In this document: in pieces, positions 33,708 to 43,524 of the stretch
Position numbering within the stretch: position 1 is the first letter of the stretch
How the letters are laid out: each line of letters begins with the position of its first letter
Assembly: GCA_015520705.1 (NCBI GenBank)
Contig: WAPO01000097.1
Coordinates: forward strand, 1 to 44,355
Direction of reading: 5' to 3'
Origin: Thermococcus sp.
GTDB lineage: Archaea > Methanobacteriota_B > Thermococci > Thermococcales > Thermococcaceae
DNA: 44,355 nucleotides
The notes under the pieces: generated by a model
What the model was told of the DNA's origin: nothing
The model's input: only the letters and a program-made list of their open reading frames with translations
Databases searched by the model: none
Made by a program: the position numbers and the translations under genes

Positions 33708-33892
33708 GCCAGTTTCGCCTTCAGCTTTTTTGCAATGCCTTCAAGGTCAAATTCCTTCTCGTCTATCCCTTCAATTATTGTCTTGAGCTTTCCATAACGG
33801 GCCTTTTCAATATAGACCCTAATCCTCTGCTGCTCTTTCAGCACCTCTTTAAAGAGCATCTCATCCAGCGGGTTCACAATCCTCGGCACCAA
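33593..33892 (-). CDS. Translation initiation factor aIF1 (SUI1 family)
   Basis: Start-codon fidelity factor that binds the 30S P site. The 99-residue protein has the SUI1 core [20 protein letters not shown] and [20 protein letters not shown], then [16 protein letters not shown]. The likely start is TTG 33892 or GTG 33889 after GGTGATGT, giving (M)[16 protein letters not shown] as in close relatives. It lies three bases after rpmC; its last 38 codons overlap rnp1. Confidence 0.94.
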   Translation of the reverse strand: MVPRIVNPLDEMLFKEVLKEQQRIRVYIEKARYGKLKTIIEGIDEKEFDLEGIAKKLKAKLACGGTVKKGRIELQGDHREKVKHLLASLGFSEDLIEIE

Positions 33893-33895
33893 ACA

Positions 33896-34096
33896 TCACC
33901 TTTTCTCCCTAAGCTTCTCCTTCTTTATGGTTATAAGGCGCGCGATGTCGCGCCTTAAATCGCGGATGACCATGGGGTTCTCAAGGGAAGTCCCCATGGT
34001 GAGCATGCCCCTCTCCTTGGCAAGTTCGAGGCGGAGTTCCCTGATCTTCTCCTCGATTTCTTCCAGGCTCATCTCTCTAATCTCACTGGGCTTCAT
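33896..34096 (-). CDS. rpmC: Ribosomal protein L29 (uL29)
   Basis: A 66-residue two-helix protein at the peptide exit site that helps dock SRP and SecY. Signature [20 protein letters not shown] and [23 protein letters not shown] 34096 overlaps the rpsC stop (ATGA) and follows GAGGTGAGCACACA. Confidence 0.96.
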   Translation of the reverse strand: MKPSEIREMSLEEIEEKIRELRLELAKERGMLTMGTSLENPMVIRDLRRDIARLITIKKEKLREKR

Positions 34097-34725
34097 TGTG
34101 TGCTCACCTCGGCAACCTCTTCTTCAACCGGCTTCTCAACAACCTCAATCTCGTCAGGAAGTTTGGCCTCCGGGGGCATTATTGATACTTTCACGCCTAT
34201 AACACCAAGCTTGAGCAGCGCCTGAGCATAGCCCTTGCTGACGAGGGTCTCAGCCGGGTTCCCGACTTTTGCAAGATAACCCTGATAGAAGCGCACGCTC
34301 TTGGCTCTTTCGCCGGTGAGCTTTCCGCTCAGCCGAATCTCAACGCCCCTTGCCCCGTTCCTCATTATAGCCCTTATAGCTGCATAGGCGGCGCGCCTGA
34401 AGTGGACGCCCCTCTCCAGCGCCTGGGCGAGTCTTACTGCCTGAACCTTGGCATTGAGGTAGGGGTTTTTAATTTCCTCAACTTCAATCTGGGGGTTCTC
34501 AAGGCTGAACTGCCTCTCAAGGGTTCTTGTGAGCTCTCTGATTCTTCTGCCTCCTCTGCCGATTACATAGCCCGGATTTGCGGCGAATATGACAACCTTC
34601 GTGCCTAGAGGAGTCTTCTTTATGTCGAGACCTCCGTAGCCGGCCCTTCTGAGTTCTTTTTCAAGGAACTCATCGATGAGCATTTCCTTGACGGATTCTT
34701 TAATGAAATATCTCTCAATAGCCAT
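34093..34725 (-). CDS. rpsC: Ribosomal protein S3 (uS3)
   Basis: Head protein of the small subunit with an mRNA helicase role at the entry site. The 210-residue chain has the KH-domain loop [17 protein letters not shown] near residues 55-71 and [20 protein letters not shown] in the C-terminal domain, then a glutamate-rich tail. ATG 34725 follows AGGAGGTGAACCC. Confidence 0.97.
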   Translation of the reverse strand: MAIERYFIKESVKEMLIDEFLEKELRRAGYGGLDIKKTPLGTKVVIFAANPGYVIGRGGRRIRELTRTLERQFSLENPQIEVEEIKNPYLNAKVQAVRLAQALERGVHFRRAAYAAIRAIMRNGARGVEIRLSGKLTGERAKSVRFYQGYLAKVGNPAETLVSKGYAQALLKLGVIGVKVSIMPPEAKLPDEIEVVEKPVEEEVAEVSTQ

Positions 34726-34729
34726 GGGT

Positions 34730-35194
34730 TCACCTCCTTACCTCTTCAACCACTATCTCTATGTGGGTCGTTTGCTGGTTGAACGGTGTCGCTCTCCCAA
34801 AGGCCTTGGGTATGTATCCCCTGAGAACAGGGCCTTTCTGAGCTGCTGCATGTATGATGCGGAGCCTGTCGGGATCAAGACCCTTCTGCTCGGCGTTGTT
34901 CTTGGCGTTGAGGAGCACCTTCTTAACCGCTTTTGCCACCTTGACCGGGTAGCGACCGGGACCGAAGCCCCTGCCCGGCTTGTGCCCCTGACTGTCGTTA
35001 AAGCGCCTGAGGGGAACCGGTCTCTTGAGGGCTATGACGTCATCGAGGTATTTGAGGGCATCGTTGAGCATCATTCCCTTGAGTTCCCTGCAGAGTTCAA
35101 CTGAGAACTTCGGTGAAATTCTCAGATCCCTCCCGCTTGCTCTCGCCATCTTCTCTGGATCATAATTTTGGAAAGAGTAGGAAAACTTGGCCAT
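34730..35194 (-). CDS. rplV: Ribosomal protein L22 (uL22)
   Basis: Large-subunit protein lining the exit tunnel. The 154-residue archaeal sequence begins [20 protein letters not shown] and contains [20 protein letters not shown] and the C-terminal hairpin region [22 protein letters not shown] 35194 follows GAGGTGGTGTGA. Confidence 0.96.
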   Translation of the reverse strand: MAKFSYSFQNYDPEKMARASGRDLRISPKFSVELCRELKGMMLNDALKYLDDVIALKRPVPLRRFNDSQGHKPGRGFGPGRYPVKVAKAVKKVLLNAKNNAEQKGLDPDRLRIIHAAAQKGPVLRGYIPKAFGRATPFNQQTTHIEIVVEEVRR

Positions 35195-35204
35195 TCACAC
35201 CACC

Positions 35205-35606
35205 TCACTTGATTGCAACGAACATTGATGACCTTGTGGCACCAACACCCGGTGAGCCATGCTGGACAATCTTCCTCGTGAGTGCAAACTCTCCAAGATA
35301 GTGGCCTATCATCTCGGGCTTTATCTCAAGCGCAACGAACTCCTTACCGTTGTGGACATGGATTGTCATCCCGACCATTTCAGGGAGAATTACCATGTCC
35401 CTGCTGTGCGTCCTTATGGGCTTCTTGTACTTGCCCCTCTTGGCAAGCCTTATCTTTCTGAGGAGCTTCTTCTGCTCCGGGCTGAGACCTCTCTTAAGTG
35501 AGCGCCTCTGCCTGCTCGGAAGGAGCTTTGCAAAGTCCTCAAGTGACATGTTCAAGAGCTCATCGAGCGTGTAGCCCCTATACTTAAACTCCCTTCTTCT
35601 CGCCAT
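35205..35606 (-). CDS. rpsS: Ribosomal protein S19 (uS19)
   Basis: Small-subunit head protein. The 133-residue archaeal form contains [40 protein letters not shown] and [23 protein letters not shown] 35606 follows a weak AAGTGATGAAG at the end of rplB, suggesting coupling to that gene. Confidence 0.96.
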   Translation of the reverse strand: MARRREFKYRGYTLDELLNMSLEDFAKLLPSRQRRSLKRGLSPEQKKLLRKIRLAKRGKYKKPIRTHSRDMVILPEMVGMTIHVHNGKEFVALEIKPEMIGHYLGEFALTRKIVQHGSPGVGATRSSMFVAIK

Positions 35607-35611
35607 CTTCA

Positions 35612-36328
35612 TCACTTCCTCCTGCCAGTTCTTCTCGCCGCTATGTGGCCGACCTTCTGACCTGGGGCGGCTCTCCTTGAAACCGTGCTCGGTCTGCCTA
35701 TGTGGTGCTCCTTACCACCATGCGGATGGTTGACAGCGTTCATCTTGACACCCCTCGGCTTCGGCCAGAATCTGTTTCTGGCCTTGGCGATGTAGTATGC
35801 CTTTCCTGCCTTGACGATGGGCTTCTCAAGCCTGCCGCCGCCCGCTACAACTCCTATCGTTGCCCTGCACATCGGGTTGAACTGCTTGAGCTCGCCGCTC
35901 GGGAGCTGAACTATGACCTTATCCTTCTCCCTGCTGACGACGAGGGCGTATGCACCTCCAGCCCTCACGAACTTTCCGCCATCTCCCGGAGCCGCTTCGA
36001 TGTCATAGACATATGAACCCTCCGGAATCATTGCCAGCGGAAGGGTGTTGCCGATCTTTATCGGGGCGTTCGGGCCTATGGCTATCTCTTCGCCGACAAG
36101 TATGCCTTCTGGAGCTATTATAAGCTTCTCAAAGCCCTCGAATTTGACCCTTGCGACAGGTGCTGTCCTCCCGGGGTCATGGAGTATCTCCACAACCCTT
36201 CCGACAATGGTCTTCTCCTTCGTCATGTTCAGGGGCACGTATTTGACCCTTCCCCTGTATCTGTGAGATGGAACCCTAAATGTGGTTGTCCCCTTTCCTC
36301 TCCTCTGTTGAATCAAACTCTTACCCAT
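35612..36328 (-). CDS. rplB: Ribosomal protein L2 (uL2)
   Basis: Core 23S rRNA-binding protein needed for peptidyl transfer. The 238-residue chain has the conserved histidine loop [20 protein letters not shown] and the tail [21 protein letters not shown] 36328 follows GAGGTGAGTGAGA. It lies 11 bases after rplW. Confidence 0.97.
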   Translation of the reverse strand: MGKSLIQQRRGKGTTTFRVPSHRYRGRVKYVPLNMTKEKTIVGRVVEILHDPGRTAPVARVKFEGFEKLIIAPEGILVGEEIAIGPNAPIKIGNTLPLAMIPEGSYVYDIEAAPGDGGKFVRAGGAYALVVSREKDKVIVQLPSGELKQFNPMCRATIGVVAGGGRLEKPIVKAGKAYYIAKARNRFWPKPRGVKMNAVNHPHGGKEHHIGRPSTVSRRAAPGQKVGHIAARRTGRRK

Positions 36329-36339
36329 TCTCACTCACC

Positions 36340-36600
36340 TCAGAACAATCCTATCCTTGCGGCAATTTCACTTGCGTTGTATTCGGGAGCGAGCTTAACA
36401 TAGGCCTTCTTCTCTCCCCTCATAGTGACTACCACGTTGACCTTTGCAACCTTAACGCTGTATATCTCCTCAACGGCCCTCTTTATGTCGCTTTTTGTGG
36501 CCCTTCTGTCAACTATGAATGTGAGCTTGTTCTCGGTCTCAATGAGCGAAACTGCCTTTTCCGTTACCACCGGCCTGACAATAACCCTGTACGGATCCAT
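36340..36600 (-). CDS. rplW: Ribosomal protein L23 (uL23)
   Basis: An 86-residue exit-site protein, a docking point for SRP. Signature [20 protein letters not shown], then [23 protein letters not shown] 36600 follows GGGTGAGGAAG; it is preceded by an overlap of the ribosome binding site with the rplD stop. Confidence 0.96.
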   Translation of the reverse strand: MDPYRVIVRPVVTEKAVSLIETENKLTFIVDRRATKSDIKRAVEEIYSVKVAKVNVVVTMRGEKKAYVKLAPEYNASEIAARIGLF

Positions 36601-36605
36601 CTTCC

Positions 36606-37373
36606 TCACCCGTAAATCTCCCTAAGTTTTTCAACAGCGCTCTTTGTCCAGATTGTCAATCTGCCCGGGTGCGTTCCAGGAGCGAGGAGCTCAACTCCAA
36701 GGTTGTCAACTGTAACCACATCAACGCCCGGGTGGTTTCTCGCACCCTGTATGATTCCTTCGTTCTTTGCAACCACGATGAGCGGCCCCTTTGCCTTCTT
36801 GTATTTCCTTCCCCTCATCTTTCCTTTTCCTGCCCTTATTTTGGTGTTCCTCTTGGCCCTCTCTATGTCGTCCCATATGCCGAGCTTCTTGAATATCTCC
36901 CTTGTCTGGGCTGTTTTGAATACCTTCTCAAGCTCGTCATCAACCACGAGTGGAACCTGAAGGACGTTGTCTATCGCATGCCCCCTTGCCTTAACGAGGT
37001 CGTAGTTTGCCGTTGCTGCTATTGCACTCATGAGGGCAAGCCTCTTCTCCTTCTTGTTTATGCCCTCCCAGACAATCTTCTCGACCTTGGGCGGGTGGGT
37101 TCTTCTTCCACCGACGGCGAAGGGGACGAATGCGGCAAACCTCGGTGAGGTCTTTATCCTTTCAACCCTTGCCATTCCGTGGCCCTTTCCTATGTTCTCC
37201 GTGACCCTTCTCTTTCCAGCGAGCGGATCCCTGCCCTGCGGCTGTATCCTGTGCGTCCATGAAGCGATGACAGCCCTTCTGATAAGGTCGGGCCTGAAAG
37301 GAGTGCTGAAGACCCTGGGGAGCTCTATCTCCTCAACGGGCTCGCCTTCGAGATTGAAAACCTTAACCTTCAT
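36606..37373 (-). CDS. rplD: Ribosomal protein L4 (uL4)
   Basis: Large-subunit protein whose loop reaches the exit tunnel. The 255-residue archaeal form begins [20 protein letters not shown] and has [20 protein letters not shown] and [23 protein letters not shown] 37373 follows GAGGTGAGATAG. It is 10 bases after rplC. Confidence 0.97.
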   Translation of the reverse strand: MKVKVFNLEGEPVEEIELPRVFSTPFRPDLIRRAVIASWTHRIQPQGRDPLAGKRRVTENIGKGHGMARVERIKTSPRFAAFVPFAVGGRRTHPPKVEKIVWEGINKKEKRLALMSAIAATANYDLVKARGHAIDNVLQVPLVVDDELEKVFKTAQTREIFKKLGIWDDIERAKRNTKIRAGKGKMRGRKYKKAKGPLIVVAKNEGIIQGARNHPGVDVVTVDNLGVELLAPGTHPGRLTIWTKSAVEKLREIYG

Positions 37374-37383
37374 CTATCTCACC

Positions 37384-38427
37384 TCACTGCTTTGACTCCC
37401 TACTAATGTACGTGATCTGAACCTTTTCGACAGGTGGCCTCTTTGCTGGCGGCCTTATAGCGGGCCTGACCCTGATTATCCTCTTTATTGCTCCCGGAAC
37501 GGTTCCCTGAATGAGGAGGAAATCGCTCCTGATGATTCCGTAGTGCGGGAAGCCGCCCTTCGGGGTAATCTCCACCTCATGCTTCTCGTCGAGCTTGAGT
37601 CTGCCGTTCTCACCTATCGCTATGAGCCTCTTGTTGAACTCTGTCCTGTGATGGAAGCCCATCTGACCGGCCAGCGGAACCGTCCACATGACCCTGGTCG
37701 GGTGCCAGGGACCGAGGTTACCGATGTGTCTGGCCTTCCCTGCGCGCTGGGCCTTGTGGAACTGTATCTTGACGCCCCATCTCTTGACCGGGCCCTGGGT
37801 TCCCTTGCCCTTGGTGACCGCTATGACGTCGAGAAGCTCCCCTTCCTTGAGAACCTCGCTTGCGCGGAGCTCCTTGCCGATCTTCTCCTTCAGGTATGCA
37901 AATTTTTCTTCAACGCCGTTTCCACCGAGGGCATACTCCATGACTTCGGGCTTCTTCTTGAGCTTTATGAGCCTCGGCTGGGTGTGAACCAGAGCCCTGA
38001 CCTCAACGATTTCGCCGTTTTTAACCATGTCCTCAAGCTGGCCGAGCTTCTCCTTGAAGGTCTCCTCGTTGTAGTTCTTCGGGAGAGTTTTTATTCTCCT
38101 CTTCAGGTCTTCGCTGAGGTTCGGTGCCCACACCTCTGTGGCTGTCTCAAGTCCGAGGTAGCCCTGCCTGTAGGCCCTGATACCGTAGACAAAGAGTGGC
38201 GGAACCTCAATCACTGTAACGGGCATGAATATTTCCTTGCCCTTGGTGAGGCCCGGTCTGTCGTCAATCATCAGTATGTGGGTCATTCCTGCCTTGTATC
38301 CAGCAAAGCCTAAGAGCCTGACTTCACTGTCCTGCGGCCACTTCTTGATCCTCGGGACTACGCTTTTAGCCCTCTTTCTCGGGGAATACGCCAGTGAACC
38401 TCTTCTTGGTCTGTGTATTTTTCCCAT
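37384..38427 (-). CDS. rplC: Ribosomal protein L3 (uL3)
   Basis: Large-subunit protein near the peptidyl transferase centre. The 347-residue archaeal form has [20 protein letters not shown] near the N-terminus, the rRNA-penetrating loop [20 protein letters not shown], and [16 protein letters not shown] 38427 follows AGGAGGGATTGAA. It is two bases after the SPOUT methyltransferase stop, which therefore heads the operon. Confidence 0.97.
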   Translation of the reverse strand: MGKIHRPRRGSLAYSPRKRAKSVVPRIKKWPQDSEVRLLGFAGYKAGMTHILMIDDRPGLTKGKEIFMPVTVIEVPPLFVYGIRAYRQGYLGLETATEVWAPNLSEDLKRRIKTLPKNYNEETFKEKLGQLEDMVKNGEIVEVRALVHTQPRLIKLKKKPEVMEYALGGNGVEEKFAYLKEKIGKELRASEVLKEGELLDVIAVTKGKGTQGPVKRWGVKIQFHKAQRAGKARHIGNLGPWHPTRVMWTVPLAGQMGFHHRTEFNKRLIAIGENGRLKLDEKHEVEITPKGGFPHYGIIRSDFLLIQGTVPGAIKRIIRVRPAIRPPAKRPPVEKVQITYISRESKQ

Positions 38428-38428
38428 T

Positions 38429-39205
38429 TCAATCCCTCCTTATGAAATTAAACACCGCCAGAGTGGCCAAGACGGCCTCCTCCGTCCTTACAGTTTTCGT
38501 CTTCTGATTTGGAAGTGTGTTGAGGATTAAATCAAAGGGATAATCCTCATGATAGTCTCTCAGGGTCTCCATCACGCCTCTCCTTGGAGACCCGAACACG
38601 AAACCTACATTCCCCTCAAGTCCGGGGAGATTCACATACCTGACATCCTCACCCCTGCGTGAGGTGGCAATCGCCAAATCCAGCCCTGCCTTTTTAAGTG
38701 TTTTTGCCAGTGTCTTCCTCGTCAGGTGAACCCTGTATCCCCAGTATTCATCGGGCTTATCCTGAACCACTCTGAGGGGATTCAGCGACACTATTCTGAA
38801 TGTGCCACGCCCTTCAATCTCACCCTCGACCATCGCGACCTCATCGAGGCCTATATCTGCATAGTACCTCCTGCCCTTCCTGAAGGCAAAGCCCTCCCTG
38901 AGCTCCCCAACCCTCGGCTTGGACTTCAGCTTGTGGTGGGGCGTCCTCAGAGGGGGTATAACTCCCACGTGCCTCAGCTCAGGCATCAGGGGAAAAAGCC
39001 TCTTGCGGAGATACTGAGGGGTTTCTGCATATTCAAGGATTGTTTTGATGAACCTGCCATCTTTACCGCCGGCCCTGTAAATCCAGATGTGCTCGACGCC
39101 GAAGATTGCACATGCCCTTGCTATCTGTCCGACCTTGTAAGTCCGGATTTTAGGGTCATCGGTTTCTTCGAGGAGCGAATCCGGAATGAAGATGTGCCAT
39201 GCCAT
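38429..39205 (-). CDS. Predicted SPOUT-class RNA methyltransferase (COG2106/DUF171, SPOUT1-like)
   Basis: A 258-residue member of the archaeal/eukaryotic SPOUT1 (CENP-32) family, predicted knotted SAM-dependent RNA methyltransferases with an inserted OB-like region (about residues 95-160). The knot is visible as [17 protein letters not shown] near 197-213 and [20 protein letters not shown] near 230-249. Recent work assigns eukaryotic relatives to rRNA methylation; the target here is unknown. ATG 39205 follows AGGATGACCC. It is the first gene of the ribosomal operon and has the operon's TATA box about 50 bases upstream. Confidence 0.87.
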   Translation of the reverse strand: MAWHIFIPDSLLEETDDPKIRTYKVGQIARACAIFGVEHIWIYRAGGKDGRFIKTILEYAETPQYLRKRLFPLMPELRHVGVIPPLRTPHHKLKSKPRVGELREGFAFRKGRRYYADIGLDEVAMVEGEIEGRGTFRIVSLNPLRVVQDKPDEYWGYRVHLTRKTLAKTLKKAGLDLAIATSRRGEDVRYVNLPGLEGNVGFVFGSPRRGVMETLRDYHEDYPFDLILNTLPNQKTKTVRTEEAVLATLAVFNFIRRD

Positions 39206-39250
39206 TTTGGGTCATCCTTCCGCCTAAAGCTGAGTGGGAGTTAAAGAAGA

Positions 39251-39262
39251 CTATTTAAAAGG
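39251..39262 (-). promoter_or_regulatory. Promoter of the large ribosomal-protein operon
   Basis: CCTTTTAAATAG on the minus strand, preceded by the purine-rich CGAAAG (BRE-like). Predicted transcript start near 39230, with about 25 nt of leader before the SPOUT gene. It is the only strong promoter seen upstream of the L3-to-SecY block. Confidence 0.6.
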
Positions 39263-39263
39263 C

Positions 39264-39462
39264 TTTCGAACCCTGCAACCCTTTTTTGAGTTGGGAAGCA
39301 TGAAACTTTTTTGCAATCAGCCCTTTGCCTCGAAAAGCACTGGCAGAAAGATTGGCGTGCAATGTAATAAGGGTCTCCACTTAAATCTGCTCCAGAACAG
39401 ACTTAACTCCTTTTACGAGCCTTTCGAAAAGGGAAAATAACGAAAATTCTGCCATTCGATTT
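39264..39462. other. Intergenic segment with repeat-like features and a possible 46-codon frame
   Basis: About 200 bases without a known gene lie between the ribosomal operon promoter and upp. Two palindrome-like blocks centred on TTCGAA occur near its ends (GGCTTTCGAACC near 39261 and CCTTTCGAAAAGG near 39421). A plus-strand frame, ATG 39300 to 39440, would give a 46-residue basic peptide (starts MKLFCNQPF, ends FYEPFEKGK) but has no good ribosome binding site. I suspect a dispersed genomic repeat rather than a gene. Confidence 0.3.
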
Positions 39463-40131
39463 TCAGAGCTTAATCGGCGCCCCAAAGGCCCTATCGCCTG
39501 CATCTCCAAGACCCGGCAGTATGTAGCCGTGGTCGTTAAGCTCCCTGTCTATCGCAGCAACGAACATCTCGACCTCAGGATGCCTCTCCTTTATCCTGCC
39601 TATCCCCTCTGGAGCCGCTAAAACGCCGACTATCACGTAGCGCTTGGCCTTTCCATACTTCCCCACTTCATCGAGGACTTTGATAAGCGTTGAGCCTGTC
39701 GCTATCATGGGATCGGCTATAATAACCGTATCTTCGGGCTTTATCTGGGGCACCTTGACGTATTTCATCTCTATCTCGAACTTCGGGGCCTTTCCGCGCG
39801 ATGCCGAGACTATGCCGACGCGTGCATGATCAAGAACCTTTATGAGCCCTTCCATGAGCGGAATTGCGGCACGGAGAACGGTTATTATAACGACGTTGCG
39901 TCTGTCCTTTACAATGATTCCCTCGGTTTCTTCGAGTGGAGTCCTGATGGGAACCCTCTCTACATCCATTGTTTTGGTTATCTCGTATGCCATATACCTC
40001 CCGAGTTTGACGAGGCCCTTTCTGAATGCAATGGGCCCTGTTTTTTCATTGCGGAGCTCTGTCAGAATCTCCATGATGAAAGGGCTGTCCTCGAATGAAT
40101 AGACACCTTCCCAGCGTTTGTCCCTCTTCAT
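39463..40131 (-). CDS. upp: Uracil phosphoribosyltransferase
   Basis: Salvages uracil with PRPP to UMP. The 222-residue protein has the type I PRTase fold with the PRPP loop [17 protein letters not shown] (about 137-153) and the uracil-binding C-terminus [21 protein letters not shown] 40131 is the first start in frame, with GGTGAGAGC just before it. It has its own TATA box at 40161-40170 and is not part of the ribosomal operon. Confidence 0.95.
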   Translation of the reverse strand: MKRDKRWEGVYSFEDSPFIMEILTELRNEKTGPIAFRKGLVKLGRYMAYEITKTMDVERVPIRTPLEETEGIIVKDRRNVVIITVLRAAIPLMEGLIKVLDHARVGIVSASRGKAPKFEIEMKYVKVPQIKPEDTVIIADPMIATGSTLIKVLDEVGKYGKAKRYVIVGVLAAPEGIGRIKERHPEVEMFVAAIDRELNDHGYILPGLGDAGDRAFGAPIKL

Positions 40132-40160
40132 GCTCTCACCAGCAGAGGATTAGGGGAGGG

Positions 40161-40170
40161 GTTTATTAGC
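40161..40170 (-). promoter_or_regulatory. TATA box of upp
   Basis: GCTAATAAAC on the minus strand, 30-39 bases before ATG 40131. Confidence 0.5.
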
Positions 40171-40201
40171 CTTCCGGCTGTCTATTCTGAGCATTGATGC
40201 A

Positions 40202-41665
40202 TCATGTTTTTGCCTTTTCCCCGATTATGCGCCTCATCCAGCTCCCCCTCATGAACCACGCCAGTGCCACCACCGCCGCGATGAAGTTGCTCATGCCCAT
40301 ACCGAAGAAGACTCCCTTGCTCGTGTATCCGAACAGCTCTGCCAGAGGTATTCTGACAGCAAACTCATGCCCGAGGATGGAAGATGCGGAGACTAGTGCA
40401 GGGATGTAGCCGAACGCATAGCTGAGAGGTATCCTGAGCCCCCAGAGGCGGAGTATTCCAAGGAGCATGCTTTTCTTTGTGTGCCCGGCCGAGCTGAAGG
40501 TTCTGTTCACGACTATGAATATGCCGTTAAAGAAGGGAACCGAAATAAGGAAGTATTTCAGAACGACATCGCTCTCCCTGATTACGGCGGGGTCGTTGAG
40601 GAACACCCTGAATATTGGCACGCGGAGTATTCCGATTATGAGGATGGCAAAGCTCGCTATGGCAAAGTTGACGATCATTGTTCTCTCCGCTATCGTTTTT
40701 GCTCTCTCGTAGTTCTCAGCCCCCACATTTTGGGCTATCATCGTCCCCATTGCCATGCTTATGCCCCTTGAGATGCTCGTCAGGAAGTTCACGAGGCGGG
40801 TTGTTATCACATAGGCGGCGTAGGTGACATCGCCGAAGCCGAAGATTATCCTCGTGAGGATGACGAATCCGAAGCTGTTGGCTGACTGGCCTATGCTCGA
40901 TGGAAGCCCCACTCTGAAAATCTTCTTGTAGAACTCCAAATCCGGTTTAAGGTTCTCGAGACTCAGGCTTAGCCCAACTCTATTTGAGAACAGCAGGTAA
41001 AGGCCTATCAAGGCTCCCACAGAATTTGCAAAGACCGTCGCGAGCGCCGCCCCGGCAACACCAAGCTTTGGAAATCCAATCCAGCCGAAGATAAGCAGGG
41101 GGTCGAGCACTATGTTTATTGCCACCGTGAGGAGGGTTATCTTTACAGGCGTTTTTGTGTCCCCTGCCGCCCTCATCAGAGCAGAGAATGCCATGAACGT
41201 AAAGGAGAAGGGGATTCCGAGGAAGATTATCGTCGCGTATGTTAGCGAGTATGGATAGACGTTCTCGCTCACCTTCATGAAATGGAGTGCATAAGGCAGA
41301 AGGAGCACACCAATTACAGCTGTTGCTGTTGCGAAAAACAGCATTAGGGAGTAGAGTGCGCCGGCCGAGCGGTTTGCTTTTTCATACTCCTCGGCACCGA
41401 TATACTGCCCCACGAAGGCGAAGCCTGCAGTTGTGAAGCCCATGCCGAGAGCCATGAGAGTTCCTATTATCGGCCATGTTGTTCCGGGGGCGGATAAAGC
41501 TTCCCTGCCGAGCTTGCCGAGCCAGAATGTGTCCGTGATGTTGTAGACAACCTGCACTAGGTTGTTGATTATGAGGGGGCCCGCTAAAACGAGGAGCGTC
41601 TTCTCAATCGGGCCTGTGAGTATCTCCCTGCGCATTCTCTGGATTTTATTGTTGTTCATGGGCAT
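40202..41665 (-). CDS. MATE family multidrug/cation antiporter
   Basis: A 487-residue membrane protein with 12 predicted helices in two related halves, of the MATE exporter family (cation-coupled drug efflux). The N-terminal ITDTFWLGKLGREALSAPGT and the later YVITTRLVNFLTSISRGISM and QNVGAENYERAK segments are characteristic repeats of the two halves. No ribosome binding site precedes ATG 41665; a TATA box centred about 30 bases upstream predicts transcription starting at or next to the ATG, so the mRNA is probably leaderless. ATG 41659 is an alternative. Substrate unknown. Confidence 0.92.
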   Translation of the reverse strand: MPMNNNKIQRMRREILTGPIEKTLLVLAGPLIINNLVQVVYNITDTFWLGKLGREALSAPGTTWPIIGTLMALGMGFTTAGFAFVGQYIGAEEYEKANRSAGALYSLMLFFATATAVIGVLLLPYALHFMKVSENVYPYSLTYATIIFLGIPFSFTFMAFSALMRAAGDTKTPVKITLLTVAINIVLDPLLIFGWIGFPKLGVAGAALATVFANSVGALIGLYLLFSNRVGLSLSLENLKPDLEFYKKIFRVGLPSSIGQSANSFGFVILTRIIFGFGDVTYAAYVITTRLVNFLTSISRGISMAMGTMIAQNVGAENYERAKTIAERTMIVNFAIASFAILIIGILRVPIFRVFLNDPAVIRESDVVLKYFLISVPFFNGIFIVVNRTFSSAGHTKKSMLLGILRLWGLRIPLSYAFGYIPALVSASSILGHEFAVRIPLAELFGYTSKGVFFGMGMSNFIAAVVALAWFMRGSWMRRIIGEKAKT

Positions 41666-41690
41666 CGCTAAAACGCCTATCGAAACGGAA

Positions 41691-41700
41691 CTATAAAAGC
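41691..41700 (-). promoter_or_regulatory. TATA box of the MATE gene
   Basis: GCTTTTATAG on the minus strand, 26-35 bases before ATG 41665, implying a leaderless transcript. Confidence 0.55.
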
Positions 41701-41725
41701 TTTAGGATGGATAAATGAGCCACGC

Positions 41726-41932
41726 CTAAACCCCGAACAGCAGTTCTGGTATGTCCTTAACCCTCTCATCTGTGTAGTTTATGAAGGCCTTGAGGAGGCG
41801 ATAGATCTCGAAGAGCCTTTCCTCTTTCCCATCCCTCGGTTTTTCTCCTCTATCAGTGCGGGAGAAGGCATCCACAACGTCAAAGCGCTCCGCGAGGCGG
41901 AAAGGGAGCGGACGAACATTGCCCGCATCACC
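41726..41932 (-). pseudogene. C-terminal remnant of a disrupted chromosomal gene
   Basis: A stop-free frame of about 68 codons runs from after a TAA (41933-41935) to a TAG at 41726-41728 with no start codon near its beginning. It reads like real protein (PLPFRLAERFDVVDAFSRT, then LFEIYRLLKAFINYTDERVK and IPELLFGV at the end), and has the G+C-rich codon use of the chromosome. I do not recognise the family. Immediately upstream the composition switches to the AT-rich block, so the rest of the gene has probably been lost or displaced by the island. A short, differently framed genuine gene is unlikely because the other frames hold multiple stops or odd composition. Confidence 0.55.
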
Positions 41933-41996
41933 TTACCCTTTTGCAGTCATAGATTGCTTCAGTTACTTGTGACACATACTCTCTACTACAAAGCCT

Positions 41997-43517
41997 CTAT
42001 GTCATAATTGTGGCGATTACAATCATGGAAAGGATGTTCGAAGGATCTTGGGGATTTTTTAGTATTTCATCTAGTATAGCAATGACATGTTCTAAAGTCT
42101 TCTTTTTGATTTTTTCAGACTCCTTAACGTCTTTGAGCTTAGATAGGAGCTCTTTTTTGCAGATTTCGGTGTTTTTGAGGAACTCATCGTGATCTCCATT
42201 GCTTAGAGGATAAAGTAACCTATCTCCGATATATCTCAATACATTATGTATATCAGGTCTTCCGTCTATTCTAACCTTTTTGTGGAGCATGTTTGAGATC
42301 TCGAAATGAACGCTCCTACAAAGATCTATGAGTGTCTTTTTACCAGAGACATATTCTGAAATTTCGAGAAGCAAGTGGACTTTATTGTGAATGTGAAGGT
42401 TCATCTGTTCCATTTGATTTCCAAGCACCATGTTGTAGTATTCTTTTAGAAGAGTAACATTCTTATTAAACGCCTCATAGTCATGCTCTAATATCGACAG
42501 CATGCTAATGTACAGGTAATAAAGCATATTATCTAGGGGGGTTACATAAATACCCTTGGAAGCAACATACTTGCCAAAATATTGTTCAGCTACACTATAA
42601 TTCCCAGTGAGCATTGAAATTACACCCAAAGTAAGGTTTGAGACTAGTGGTCTATGCTTCCATCCATTTTTCTCTAATATCTCCAGAGCCATTTTTAGTG
42701 CTGTAATTGACTCGTCCAATAGCCCCTTTTTCATATAAATCAGAGACTTTGTGTAGAGCACATATGAAAATTCAACCTCTTCAAGTTGACTATCACCTTT
42801 AAAAAGCATCTCGGCCTTTTCTAAGAATCTCCAAGCTTTATCAGAGTCTGACTCCACCCTAAGTAAGTAATAAGAATATGTTCTGTAAAATCGCATACCT
42901 AAATATCCCCTGTATTTCTGTGCTAATTTTTTGCCAACTCTTATGAGTTCATCGTTATTCATTTTGATTTGAGCGTCTGCTAATGTCTCTATGTATTTTG
43001 ATATCGCTCTGAGTTTTTCTTTCTCGTTATTCAATCCAGAGCATACACTAATGGCTTCTTTGCAGAGGACAACGGCATCTGTGAATAGGCCCAAACTGAC
43101 CAATCTAGTTGCCAGAACCCCTAAGTACAACGCTTTTTGTGGAGTGTTTTCTAATCCATAGATAAGTTTTCCTAGGGAAAATGCCCATTTCTTGGCTTTT
43201 TCCGGATCAACCGCCGACAAATATGCTAGTTTTGCAAATCCTGCAAAAATATTGTCGGGATCTAACTCCAGACACAATTCTACCAACTCCAAATACTCTC
43301 TGGAGAGTATGCCAATTTGTGTGGGTTCTTCAGCTATTAAGTTAAATAAAAAAAGAGAGACCTCATCTGCAATTTTCTTTTTTGTAATATTATTTTCGTT
43401 TTTTGTCACTCTCAAAACATTTTCTAACTCTCTCACACTTTCCAGTATTGCCTGTTTGGAGTTAGACTTTAACAGAGATTCAACTCTGGACAGGTAATTC
43501 CCTATATTCTTGGCCAT
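41997..43517 (-). CDS. Large TPR-like repeat protein of the AT-rich island
   Basis: A 506-residue soluble helical protein. TPR-type helix pairs are visible, for instance KAWRFLEKAEMLFKGDSQLE, then YTKSLIYMKKGLLDESITAL and MLTGNYSVAEQYFGKYVASK. No enzymatic motif, signal peptide or clear DNA-binding domain is seen, and the last residues are hydrophobic (MIVIATIMT). ATG 43517 after AGTGGGA is preferred; GTG 43532 would overlap the permease stop. It directly follows the ABC-2 permease gene and is likely co-transcribed with it, so a scaffold, regulator or substrate-recruiting role for the exporter is conceivable. Composition is AT-rich and unlike the adjacent chromosome. Confidence 0.75.
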   Translation of the reverse strand: MAKNIGNYLSRVESLLKSNSKQAILESVRELENVLRVTKNENNITKKKIADEVSLFLFNLIAEEPTQIGILSREYLELVELCLELDPDNIFAGFAKLAYLSAVDPEKAKKWAFSLGKLIYGLENTPQKALYLGVLATRLVSLGLFTDAVVLCKEAISVCSGLNNEKEKLRAISKYIETLADAQIKMNNDELIRVGKKLAQKYRGYLGMRFYRTYSYYLLRVESDSDKAWRFLEKAEMLFKGDSQLEEVEFSYVLYTKSLIYMKKGLLDESITALKMALEILEKNGWKHRPLVSNLTLGVISMLTGNYSVAEQYFGKYVASKGIYVTPLDNMLYYLYISMLSILEHDYEAFNKNVTLLKEYYNMVLGNQMEQMNLHIHNKVHLLLEISEYVSGKKTLIDLCRSVHFEISNMLHKKVRIDGRPDIHNVLRYIGDRLLYPLSNGDHDEFLKNTEICKKELLSKLKDVKESEKIKKKTLEHVIAILDEILKNPQDPSNILSMIVIATIMT

Positions 43518-43524
43518 TCCCACT

